A DNA stretch of 5,658 nt from Desulfobacteraceae bacterium (GTDB taxonomy: Bacteria > Desulfobacterota > Desulfobacteria > Desulfobacterales > SURF-7): the NCBI GenBank assembly GCA_030619585.1, contig JAUXBD010000122.1, forward strand, positions 1-5,658, given 5' to 3'. The position numbers and the translations under genes are program-made. Positions 1 through 5,658 of this stretch are shown in pieces. Every line of letters starts with the position of its first letter. The first letter of the stretch is position 1. Under the pieces are notes generated by a model. That model saw nothing but the letters and a program-made list of their open reading frames with translations. It made no database searches and was not told the origin of the DNA.

Positions 1-20
1 ATAACTTTTACGGCCTTACT

Positions 21-338
21 CTATTCTTCCGTCCTAATTTTTCCCCACAAAGGGTCTTCACCAAAACGTTCAAACCACCATTCCTCATCTGAAAGATAAT
101 TTTTAACTTCTTCTTCACTAAAGGAGTATTTATAGGATTCACAGTAATCAAAGATAATTCTATACGCGTTAATAATTTTTGCGCTCATTTCGGCACATTC
201 TTCGTTTGGTGCATTGCACTTATCCGGATGCCATTTTTTGATGAGATTTCTATAGCTGGCTTTAATTTCATCCATTGTTGACCGCTCCGGCAATTCCAGC
301 AGTTTTCTTGCCTCATAAATTTTTTGATATTTTTTCAT
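21..338 (-). CDS. Small J-domain (DnaJ-like) co-chaperone
   Basis: This 105-residue protein is almost all J-domain. Helix II (about residues 22-36, DEIKASYRNLIKKW) leads into the HPD tripeptide at residues 37-39, which in this family stimulates the ATPase of a DnaK/Hsp70 partner. Helix III follows at about 48-66. There is no Gly/Phe linker, zinc-binding Cys repeat or substrate-binding C-terminal domain, so it is a stand-alone type III J-protein and not DnaJ itself. The acidic, aromatic tail (WWFERFGEDPLWG, about 87-99) may hold a partner-binding site; that is inference. It is separated from the upstream HAD gene by 57 bases and has its own extended -10 promoter. No clear Shine-Dalgarno sequence precedes the ATG. 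The J-domain assignment is firm; the client and process are unknown. Confidence 0.9.
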   Translation of the reverse strand: MKKYQKIYEARKLLELPERSTMDEIKASYRNLIKKWHPDKCNAPNEECAEMSAKIINAYRIIFDYCESYKYSFSEEEVKNYLSDEEWWFERFGEDPLWGKIRTEE

Positions 339-355
339 TAAATTAGCTGGTTTTT

Positions 356-364
356 ATTATACCA
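356..364 (-). promoter_or_regulatory. Extended -10 promoter for the J-domain gene
   Basis: Read on the minus strand, positions 364-356 are TGGTATAAT, a perfect TATAAT hexamer with the TGn extension of an extended -10 promoter. No good -35 hexamer sits at 16-18 bases upstream, which extended -10 promoters tolerate. Transcription would start near 349, leaving only about ten bases before the ATG at 338. Confidence 0.55.
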
Positions 365-377
365 AATTGAACGATTT

Positions 378-420
378 TTTAATAGCTTATAAGTTTTAAA
401 ACCTCAAAGTAGCTATTAAA
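378..420. repeat. Perfect 10-bp inverted repeat across the HAD gene stop codon
   Basis: TTTAATAGCT at 378-387 is the exact reverse complement of AGCTATTAAA at 411-420, with a 23-base loop between them. The loop includes the stop codon of the HAD gene (396-398). The stem is AT-rich and no T-run follows it on the minus strand, so it is not a canonical intrinsic terminator. It may be a weak 3'-end stem or an operator-like site just upstream of the J-gene promoter. Confidence 0.4.
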
Positions 421-866
421 CGTAAAGGATTTAATAGAAGTTCAAGTGCTGAAAGTATATCGGTACAAACAACATCGGCTGATAGCAGAGTTTGTATGGC
501 CGCGCCTTCCTTGAGAACAACTGCAATTCCTATAGCTGCTTCTTTAATCATCAGGCTGTCGTTTCTGCCGTTTCCCATGCAAACTGTGAATTCAGCACCC
601 AGATGTCTAACATATTCTAGCTTGCGAACATCTTGTTTGATAGAAGAAATAATCTGAAATTGACAAGAAATACCCTGGAAAAAGGAACTAACGCTTTGAA
701 AGGTATCTGCCGTAAGTATGTGAACCTGTATGCTGTCTTCAAGAATTTCTAATTTCTCTTTTACTCCAGATATTAACTGCCCATCACAGGCAAGAGTGCC
801 ATTATAATCCAGCACCAAGTGCTTAAGCTTAAAAACCTTGTGCCCCGGCACATCAATTGTAATCAT
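396..866 (-). CDS. HAD-fold hydrolase, soluble P-type-ATPase-like
   Basis: This 156-residue protein has all four HAD motifs in order. Motif I is LDYNGTLA (residues 19-26), with the nucleophile Asp20. Motif II is ILTADT (50-55), with Thr52. A motif III lysine is Lys77 in SSIKQD. Motif IV is GNGRND (98-103). There is no room for a cap domain, and the length matches the small family of soluble proteins resembling the P-domain of P-type ATPases (COG4087 type). The expected chemistry is Mg-dependent phosphoryl transfer through an aspartyl-phosphate; the substrate is not known. Position 22 is Asn, not the acid/base Asp of ordinary HAD phosphatases. The start at 866 is preceded by AGAGGAT about 12 bases upstream. 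A TTGGGT/TATAAT pair with a 16-base spacer overlaps this leader but would start transcription almost at the ATG, so I do not annotate it. The gene lies 67 bases after the membrane-protein gene and may be read from the operon or separately. Confidence 0.85.
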   Translation of the reverse strand: MITIDVPGHKVFKLKHLVLDYNGTLACDGQLISGVKEKLEILEDSIQVHILTADTFQSVSSFFQGISCQFQIISSIKQDVRKLEYVRHLGAEFTVCMGNGRNDSLMIKEAAIGIAVVLKEGAAIQTLLSADVVCTDILSALELLLNPLRLIATLRF

Positions 867-933
867 TTTAAATTATATCCTCTATATAGATTAACCCAAG
901 TTGAGCGTTAAATATTGTGTAAAATTAATATGC

Positions 934-1248
934 TTATAAAAAAAAGATCGGAACACCCACTAATGCTATGTATTGCACATTCTTCTTAAATAAACTTGTC
1001 ATTAACTGAGCTATGCAGAAACCAACAATAATTACCATGAATGCAATCCACCACTGAGCCACATAGGCAGAGGCAAGTGCGGAACCTGGCAATGAAACAA
1101 AGCTGGCAATTTTTATCAGGGAAGTGTTTTCTTCATACCACCTGCTGACAGGCCAACTTTTAAGCTTAGCATAACGATCATAGGAAAGTACAACCCATGA
1201 GAAACTGGCAAGCAACGTAAAAACAACTATTATGATGTGAGGTTTCAT
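934..1248 (-). CDS. Small hydrophobic membrane protein of unknown function
   Basis: I do not recognise this 104-residue protein. It has a hydrophobic N-terminal segment (residues 4-23), a short polar loop rich in Trp, Lys and Arg (24-43), two closely spaced hydrophobic stretches (about 45-64 and 67-87), and a hydrophobic C-terminus (91-104) that runs to the last residue. Three or four membrane passes are likely. There are no catalytic motifs. Its ATG overlaps the stop of the upstream phosphodiesterase gene as ATGA, and AAGGAG lies 14 bases before it (1263-1268). The overlap supports both the start site and membership of the exporter operon. It could be an accessory subunit of the exporter or an independent small envelope protein; the sequence does not decide. 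Confidence 0.75.
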   Translation of the reverse strand: MKPHIIIVVFTLLASFSWVVLSYDRYAKLKSWPVSRWYEENTSLIKIASFVSLPGSALASAYVAQWWIAFMVIIVGFCIAQLMTSLFKKNVQYIALVGVPIFFL

Positions 1249-1952
1249 ATTATGCGATTCTTCTCCTTATCTCCTGACCGCCTGAAGTAGTCCACCAATA
1301 TACCTGGGTTATTGCTTCCAATACCATCAACGCCAATATCAACAAAAGCCTTGATAAGATCCGGATCATCGATGTTCCATATAAAAATTTTCAAATCCTT
1401 CTTATGGGATAATTCAACAAATTCTGCGTCAACAAAAGTATGTTTCATAACCAGTGCATCAGCAAATGCCTGACCTGCAACATTTGTGTCAACAGGGCAG
1501 CCAACAAGAAGTACGCCTGTTTTAATACCGCTATCCATTTCTTTAACGTTTTTTACAAGCCTGTGCCAGAAAGAGATAACATATACATTGTCTTCAAGCC
1601 TGTTTCTCCTTATCTGCTCAACAACAAATCTTTCCGCACCTTTTTCCTTTAACTCAATAATCAGCTTTATCTTACCATCTATCGAATCCATAACATCTTG
1701 CAGGGTGGGTATGGTTTCGCTTTTGCCGGCATCATACTTTTTCAGTTCAGATAAAGTATAATTACCAACCGGTCCGGTTCCATTGGTCGTCCTGTCAAGG
1801 GTTGAATCATGTATTACGACCAATTCTTTGTCCTTGGTCAGGTGCACGTCAATTTCTACAGCATCTACACCAATCTCGATTGCCTTTTTAATTGACAGCA
1901 GGGTATTCTCCGGCTCAAGAGCCGCAGCCCCGCGATGTCCCATTATCATCAT
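1245..1952 (-). CDS. Glycerophosphodiester phosphodiesterase (GDPD family)
   Basis: This TIM-barrel enzyme of about 235 residues hydrolyses glycerophosphodiesters to glycerol-3-phosphate and the free alcohol. Near the N-terminus is GHRG (residues 5-8, catalytic His6, Arg7), then PENT (14-17), VEIDVHLTKD (32-41, metal ligands Glu33 and Asp35), and VIHDSTLDRTTNG (46-58, second catalytic His48). Glu100 in IIELK is the expected further metal ligand. Near the C-terminus, IFIWNIDD and GVDGIGSNNP match the usual WTVND and GVDGIITDxP blocks, with SN replacing TD. There is no signal peptide, so it should be cytoplasmic, like UgpQ. The frame is open to 2069, but the real start is at 1952: that ATG overlaps the permease stop as ATGA and has GAGGGGG eight bases upstream. 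ATGs at 1949 and 1943 are alternatives. Confidence 0.93.
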   Translation of the reverse strand: MMIMGHRGAAALEPENTLLSIKKAIEIGVDAVEIDVHLTKDKELVVIHDSTLDRTTNGTGPVGNYTLSELKKYDAGKSETIPTLQDVMDSIDGKIKLIIELKEKGAERFVVEQIRRNRLEDNVYVISFWHRLVKNVKEMDSGIKTGVLLVGCPVDTNVAGQAFADALVMKHTFVDAEFVELSHKKDLKIFIWNIDDPDLIKAFVDIGVDGIGSNNPGILVDYFRRSGDKEKNRII

Positions 1953-3634
1953 CTGAAAAACCCCCTCATAAGCCTCTTTTCTCCAAACCTCATTGGCAAT
2001 ATAATCGCCAGCATGCTTATCAAAAAAGCTGTAAAAAAAGATCCAATTATCCATAACAACTGAAAACAAGACAGGTTCTCATTCCTTATACCTGACATAA
2101 AAATGGTGTAAACAGGACCTGCCTCAAGTACTATTACAGCTCCGATATATGCCGCAGAAATAATCATGAAAACAAGTCCACCAAAACCGGCAACAGTATG
2201 TGCTGGGTTCTCGGAGTTAAAATCCGGATAAGCGGCTCCCAGACCTATTCCAAGTGAAACCACGCCAGGAGTCAAGAAAAAAAGAGTTATTATAGAAAGA
2301 TACATCATAAAAGGAGTAACATTTAAAAGCAAATTGGTCACAACAATCAGTATTTCCGATAGAATCAACAAAGGGAAAAGATATATAAAAAACTTAATCC
2401 ACAAAAAAGTCCTAAGTGGAATGGGAGCTGATCGAACAATCCAGAAAGAACTTCCCTCAATACTTATTGACGGAAAGGCAAAACGCGCCGTAACCGATAT
2501 TAGGACAAAGGCGGCAAGGGCAACATTGAGAAACGAAAGCAGGTTTTGAAGATAAACGCTTTTTATGGGTGATTGTTCAATGGGAAGCACGGAAAAATTA
2601 TAAGTGTAAATTACAATGAGCGCTCCTATGAGAAAAATCTGAGACCACTGTGCCTGGTCCCTTAAAAAAGTCTTTATCTCTTTTACTACAAAAGACTTTG
2701 TCGGACCGGACAAAAAAGAAAATAATTTGTCAAGCCGCTCTTTTTTATGCTGGAAAAGCCGCGCCATTGATGCTTGTGATTTGGAAAATCCCTTGAAATA
2801 AATGGCCCTGGCGATCAGAATGCTTGAAAATATAAGAAACGCAGCACAGCTCATTGATAAAGCAACATTAAACAGCGAACAACTTGCGTCTCCTATAAGA
2901 GCAGCTTTAAGGCTGTCAAAAGCCCAGGTGCTTGGAAGTAGAGGATAAGACGGAGCGCTTAAATTATTCAGATAACTAAGAAGTGATGCAAAATTTTCAG
3001 TATTCACGAGTCTTTCCGGTCTTAAGAGGCGGAAAGTCGTATAGAGGATTACAAGCAAAACAAGACCCAGAAACACAAAAATACTTCTAATACGGCTCGC
3101 CGGAAGAATAATAACAATCACCAAAACCATGATAGAGCTTAAAGCCGATGCAATAATACATAATGGGAAAAGAGTCAGAGCTATGTCTATATAAAAAAAG
3201 GGGCCTGCCTTAAAGACTATTCCATAAGAAATAAAAACCGGTATAGCATAGACCACAACCATCCATGAACTATCAATAGTGCTTTCAATCCACTTTGCAA
3301 GAAAAATTTTTTCGCCTGGCACCGGCAAAGAATGAACAAGAGTAAGATCTTTGCTCATATATAAATTTGACAGAGACGTGAGAATGGAACTGAAAATCAA
3401 AAGAGAAAAAAAGATAAGCAGAACCATGGAAAGAAGCTTGTAGGCAAGTATATTGCCAATGCCCTCTACTCTTTGGAAATACATAAGGACTCGATAACAT
3501 ATGGCAAAAATACCTGCCCAGAAGCTAATGCCTATGCCTGCAAAGATAATTAACCTTATACTCCTGTCTTTTGCAAACCCCTTGTTTCTAAAAGATAACA
3601 AGCGTGGATTTAATAGAATGACTGCCTGTTTCAT
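1949..3634 (-). CDS. ABC-2-type exporter permease, large two-half form
   Basis: This 561-residue polytopic membrane protein has about 12 hydrophobic segments in two groups, roughly residues 27-280 and 330-550. A cytosolic basic stretch separates them (about 281-325, containing QHKKERLDK). The layout matches the large putative ABC exporter permeases that pair with one ATPase, rather than the usual 6-pass ABC-2 subunits. The two halves share a motif: HSLPVPGEKIFLAKW at 101-115 and SAPIPLRTFLWIKF at 402-415. This suggests an internal duplication, with each copy on the cytosolic side before a membrane helix, where ABC-2 proteins have a coupling region. The ATG overlaps the ATPase stop (ATGA), with AGGAAG ten bases upstream (3645-3650), and the gene ends in an ATGA overlap with the phosphodiesterase. 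The substrate is unknown; the neighbouring transglutaminase and lipid-related enzyme hint at an envelope substrate. Confidence 0.88.
   Translation of the reverse strand: MKQAVILLNPRLLSFRNKGFAKDRSIRLIIFAGIGISFWAGIFAICYRVLMYFQRVEGIGNILAYKLLSMVLLIFFSLLIFSSILTSLSNLYMSKDLTLVHSLPVPGEKIFLAKWIESTIDSSWMVVVYAIPVFISYGIVFKAGPFFYIDIALTLFPLCIIASALSSIMVLVIVIILPASRIRSIFVFLGLVLLVILYTTFRLLRPERLVNTENFASLLSYLNNLSAPSYPLLPSTWAFDSLKAALIGDASCSLFNVALSMSCAAFLIFSSILIARAIYFKGFSKSQASMARLFQHKKERLDKLFSFLSGPTKSFVVKEIKTFLRDQAQWSQIFLIGALIVIYTYNFSVLPIEQSPIKSVYLQNLLSFLNVALAAFVLISVTARFAFPSISIEGSSFWIVRSAPIPLRTFLWIKFFIYLFPLLILSEILIVVTNLLLNVTPFMMYLSIITLFFLTPGVVSLGIGLGAAYPDFNSENPAHTVAGFGGLVFMIISAAYIGAVIVLEAGPVYTIFMSGIRNENLSCFQLLWIIGSFFTAFLISMLAIILPMRFGEKRLMRGFFR
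1961..1967 (-). promoter_or_regulatory. Shine-Dalgarno sequence that decides the phosphodiesterase start
   Basis: GAGGGGG on the minus strand lies eight bases before the ATG at 1952. It argues against the longer reading frame starting at 2069, whose extra 39 residues would lie inside the permease gene. Confidence 0.7.
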
Positions 3635-4365
3635 AAAGATATTTCTTCCTCTGTAAGCTGGAAAAAAACCTCTTCCAAATCAGCTTCTCCTATTTGTGCC
3701 GTATGTTTCAATTCATTAATTGTCCCTGTTGCAATCAGCTTCCCATTATTTATGATACCTATGCGGTCACAGACATCTTCCGCCAGTCTCAGTGTATGGG
3801 TGGACATAAATATCGTAGTTCCTTTTGCGACAAGACTGCGGAACAGATTTTTCACCATCTTGATACCCCTTGGATCCAGCCCGACCATGGGTTCATCAAC
3901 GACAATCAACAGGGGCTCATGCAGCAAAGCAGCAGACATTATAAGGCGCTGTTTCATGCCATGTGAATAGGATTCTATTAATTCATGAGCACGATCAATA
4001 AGAGAAAACATGTTTAGAATTTTTTCTGTGTTTTCTAAAAATGCTTCTTCACTTACTTCATAAAGATCTGCCGTAAACTTTAAAAACTCCATACCAGTCA
4101 GTTTTTCATATAAAAAAGGTCTGTCAGGAATTAAGCCAATCTTCTTTTTTGCCTTCTCAGGCTCTTTTGCCATATCTATTCCGTCTATTATCACGGAACC
4201 TTCAGTAGGTGCCAGCAAACCGCCTATCATCTGTATGGTGGTTGTCTTGCCTGCTCCGTTTGGGCCGATAAATCCAAACAGCTCACCAGAAGATACAGAA
4301 AGATTTAATATATCAACAGCTTTGATATTTCCGAAATGTTTAGAAAGATTTATCAAATCTATCAT
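3631..4365 (-). CDS. ABC exporter ATP-binding protein
   Basis: This 244-residue ATPase powers the permease encoded next to it. Visible motifs are Walker A GPNGAGKT (34-41), an ABC signature SYSHGMKQR (132-140), Walker B LLIVVDEP (152-159, catalytic Glu158), the D-loop GLDP (162-165) and the switch His190 in MSTHT. The usual Q-loop glutamine is not obvious; the position reads GLIPDRPFLYEKLTG, as in many ABC-2 exporter ATPases. The signature is a SHGM variant of LSGGQ, also common in that branch. Length and organisation fit an exporter ATPase of the CcmA/drug-export type, with no fused membrane domain. TAATG joins it to the transglutaminase stop, and CTGGAG (4374-4379) lies eight bases before the ATG. 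Function as an ABC ATPase is certain; the transported substrate is not. Confidence 0.95.
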   Translation of the reverse strand: MIDLINLSKHFGNIKAVDILNLSVSSGELFGFIGPNGAGKTTTIQMIGGLLAPTEGSVIIDGIDMAKEPEKAKKKIGLIPDRPFLYEKLTGMEFLKFTADLYEVSEEAFLENTEKILNMFSLIDRAHELIESYSHGMKQRLIMSAALLHEPLLIVVDEPMVGLDPRGIKMVKNLFRSLVAKGTTIFMSTHTLRLAEDVCDRIGIINNGKLIATGTINELKHTAQIGEADLEEVFFQLTEEEISL

Positions 4366-5336
4366 TAAGACTGCTCCAGAATATTAATCTTAACCTTCCC
4401 TATAACCTTAATTAAGTCAATTTGTTTATCAGGTTCTCCTCGTATAAAGCGGATATGAGTCACATCCGCGGGCATCTGCCCCATGAGAGCATCAACTGTA
4501 AGCCAGTCGCCAAGATAAAGAACATTCCATGCGTGATAGTAAAATCGGCCATTCATATAAACTAATCCGGTTTCTATCTGAGCTGGAATACTTGCGGCAC
4601 GGGCCATGGCAGCCATCAGAACCGCGTGTTCGTTGCAGTCGCCCATTCTATTCCTCAAAGTTTCCAAAGCATTTGGAACTGAAAGAACAGGTCTTTTCTG
4701 TATATTTTCATAAATCCAGCGCATAATTTTCTGAGCTTTTGCAAAAGGAGTGTCGTCCGGCAAAACAATTTCACTGACCTTGCCTTTTATTTCCGGATGG
4801 TCGGACTGGACAAATGGGGTTGGCCTCAAAAATCTCTTTTCGCCGCCCTCAGGGATTTCAACTATTTCAGGAATCTTTTCCTTATTTACAGTCAATATTC
4901 CATCCACCAGGCTCTGTCTTCCTCCGTTTAAAAAAAGATTGTCGTCTATGCCTGATATTTTCAACTTCAGCAAATTAATTTTATCCCGCTGTTTTACAGG
5001 GACATCAGATACAACTGAAAAAAGCTCAGTTACATCCTGTTCAATGGGCAAATCCAGATCCTTAAGGGCTTCATCTTTACTGACTCTTATAAGCTTAATG
5101 CCCATAAAACCCTCTTCCGCTACAACACTTCCATCCTCTCCAATCCAGGCTGTCATTGAGGTTCCCATAAAATCAACTGTAACCTTATCTGTATTTTGCT
5201 TTTTACCCATAACTTCCATGGACTCACTTCCATGCATTATTATTTTAACAGGCCGCAAACCCATTGAGGCCGGATCAAACACAAAAAAAGTTCTGGCATG
5301 ATTCTTTTCAAGCCCGGATGCCCATGCTGCGTCCAA
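4365..5336 (-). CDS. Transglutaminase-like protease-fold protein, 3' part of an interrupted gene
   Basis: The domain has the papain/transglutaminase triad: Cys234 in GDCNEHA, His268 in YYHAWN and Asp282 in TVDALM (numbered from the TTG at 5336). The region before it (about 14-170) resembles the N-terminal beta-rich part of bacterial secreted transglutaminase-like proteins, with the FDPASMGLRPV block where that family has a FDPxxxRPV motif. Such proteins hydrolyse or transfer on peptide or protein amides; this one's substrate is unknown. The TTG at 5336 is unlikely to be a true start. The same frame continues upstream to a stop at 5436-5438, and its residues (GEQKFEILLENNLYLTAGI) read as family sequence. 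No ATG exists there and no convincing ribosome site precedes 5336. The gene therefore looks like the 3' part of a longer gene cut by the insertion at about 5394-5573. The first in-frame ATG is at 5264. The stop overlaps the ATPase start (TAATG), making this the first gene of the operon seen here. Confidence 0.85.
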   Translation of the reverse strand: MDAAWASGLEKNHARTFFVFDPASMGLRPVKIIMHGSESMEVMGKKQNTDKVTVDFMGTSMTAWIGEDGSVVAEEGFMGIKLIRVSKDEALKDLDLPIEQDVTELFSVVSDVPVKQRDKINLLKLKISGIDDNLFLNGGRQSLVDGILTVNKEKIPEIVEIPEGGEKRFLRPTPFVQSDHPEIKGKVSEIVLPDDTPFAKAQKIMRWIYENIQKRPVLSVPNALETLRNRMGDCNEHAVLMAAMARAASIPAQIETGLVYMNGRFYYHAWNVLYLGDWLTVDALMGQMPADVTHIRFIRGEPDKQIDLIKVIGKVKINILEQS

Positions 5337-5393
5337 TATTCCGGCTGTCAGATAAAGATTGTTTTCTAATAAAATTTCAAATTTCTGTTCACC

Positions 5394-5573
5394 CTCACTA
5401 ATTGTTGAATGTCGCGGTCTAATACCAAGAAGATGTCAGGTTATTTTACCAGCTCAAGGAAAAGGTAGGCCCAGGCATTTTTCACCCTACCGGGACCCAA
5501 GCAGACAGCAGTCTACCGCACTGAGTTATCCCTTGGCATCGGAGTCCCCTCTCGTATGCCTCCGTTTCACTCA
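5394..5573 (-). mobile_element. Short ORF-less insertion in the transglutaminase gene
   Basis: TGAG occurs at both junctions (5573-5570 and 5397-5394). Removing 176 bases, that is one repeat plus the 172 between, joins the flanking fragments in frame. An alternative pair, AGTGA at 5571-5567 and 5399-5395, gives a 172-base unit but leaves the gene out of frame. The segment codes for no plausible protein, looks more GC-rich than its flanks, and has no terminal inverted repeats, so it does not look like an ordinary MITE of a DDE transposon. The lack of inverted ends, the GTGA at the edges and the rich RNA folding fit a non-autonomous relative of IS200/IS605-type or HEARO elements. That family name is from memory and not verified. 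The exact ends are uncertain by a few bases. Confidence 0.55.
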
Positions 5574-5574
5574 G
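5464..5574 (-). ncRNA. Structured RNA candidate with pseudoknot, possibly HEARO/IsrB omega-RNA-like
   Basis: On the minus strand, CGGAG (5564-5560) can pair with CTCCG (5544-5540) while GGCAT (5560-5556) pairs with ATGCC (5539-5535), sharing one G. These two stems cross, giving an H-type pseudoknot. Further stems are GTAGAC/GTCTGC (5516-5511 with 5506-5501, loop TGCT), GGTAGG/CCTACC (5491-5486 with 5469-5464), CCAA/TTGG (5536-5533 with 5500-5497, alternative to part of the pseudoknot), and CTGAGT/ACTCAG (5574-5569 with 5526-5521). Such density in about 110 bases is unusual for coding or random DNA. It lies inside an apparent mobile insertion next to a GTGA, which recalls HEARO RNAs, the guide RNAs of IsrB nucleases. 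No nuclease gene is present here. Confidence 0.45.
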
Positions 5575-5656
5575 ATATCTCCATCTGGTCACAATTGTAA
5601 ATTAATTCGGCGCCGATGGTTTTTTCCTGTCTGTAAAAGGCTTCAGCCAAAAGCAG
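5570..5656 (-). pseudogene. Upstream fragment of the interrupted transglutaminase gene
   Basis: From the window edge, one minus-strand frame is open for 29 codons and then meets TGA at 5569-5567. Its translation (for example FYRQEKTIGAELIYN and CDQMEIS) looks like soluble beta-rich protein. It continues sensibly into the downstream fragment as QMEIS-EGEQKFEI if 176 bases are removed. The other two frames stop earlier or read poorly. An open run this short can occur by chance in about one case in four, so the link rests mainly on the frame match and the repeats at the junction. The true N-terminus and any signal peptide lie beyond the window. Confidence 0.55.
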
Positions 5657-5658
5657 TG

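Noticed and set aside
1953..2069. A 39-residue N-terminal extension of the phosphodiesterase
   Set aside because: It lies inside the permease gene, resembles no GDPD N-terminus, and the ATG at 1952 has both an ATGA overlap and a strong ribosome site.
4750..5301. A 183-codon open frame on the plus strand
   Set aside because: It lies wholly antisense to the transglutaminase domain, has low-complexity Ser/Leu/Pro-rich sequence and matches no family I recognise; it is a shadow of the real gene.
5464..5491. An intrinsic terminator at the GGTAGG/CCTACC hairpin
   Set aside because: The loop is 16 bases and the following tract is TTTTCCTT rather than a clean T-run; the stem fits better as part of the structured RNA.
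5513..5539. A tiny reading frame (MPRDNSVR) inside the insertion
   Set aside because: It is eight codons with no ribosome site and overlaps the structured RNA stems; nothing supports translation.
5394..5573. A group II intron or its 3' end
   Set aside because: No domain V hairpin with its AGC and GUUC-type bases is visible, the 5' GUGYG is missing and the segment is far too short.
1..5658. CRISPR array or tRNA genes
   Set aside because: No regularly spaced repeats and no cloverleaf with a T-loop GTTCRA-type block were seen on either strand.

Overview
The window holds seven genes, all on the minus strand, so they are described here from high to low coordinates. Base composition is moderately AT-rich. 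The gene types (a secreted-type transglutaminase beside an ABC-2 exporter, a cytosolic glycerophosphodiesterase, a P-type-ATPase-like HAD protein, and a small J-protein ending in a WWFERFGEDPLWG block) suggest a Gram-negative environmental bacterium. My best guess is the Desulfobacterota (former Deltaproteobacteria), an inference from gene content and style only.

Layout. (1) At 5658-4365 lies a transglutaminase-like gene that appears to be broken. Its catalytic half is intact, but its 5' part is cut by a roughly 172-176 bp insertion at about 5394-5573. (2) At 4365-3631 is an ABC exporter ATPase. (3) At 3634-1949 is its large ABC-2-type permease. (4) At 1952-1245 is a glycerophosphodiester phosphodiesterase. 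(5) At 1248-934 is a small membrane protein of unknown function. Each of these five genes overlaps the next by 1 to 4 bases (TAATG or ATGA), so they form one tightly coupled operon. After a 67-base gap comes (6) a small HAD-fold phosphatase-like protein (866-396). After a further 57 bases, which contain a good extended -10 promoter, comes (7) a 105-residue J-domain protein (338-21).

How the genes may work together. The ATPase and permease should form one exporter or membrane-remodelling complex. The transglutaminase domain would act on protein or peptide substrates, probably outside the cytoplasm when its missing N-terminus is intact. The phosphodiesterase would recover glycerol-3-phosphate from phospholipid headgroup breakdown products. 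A cell-envelope role fits but is not shown by the sequence.

The most interesting part is the insertion. It has no gene of useful length, looks richer in G and C than its surroundings, and can fold into several stems, including an H-type pseudoknot. It is flanked by TGAG repeats, and removing 176 bases joins the two halves of the transglutaminase in frame. It resembles an ORF-less mobile element carrying a structured RNA; a HEARO/IsrB omega-RNA-like element is my leading, unverified candidate.
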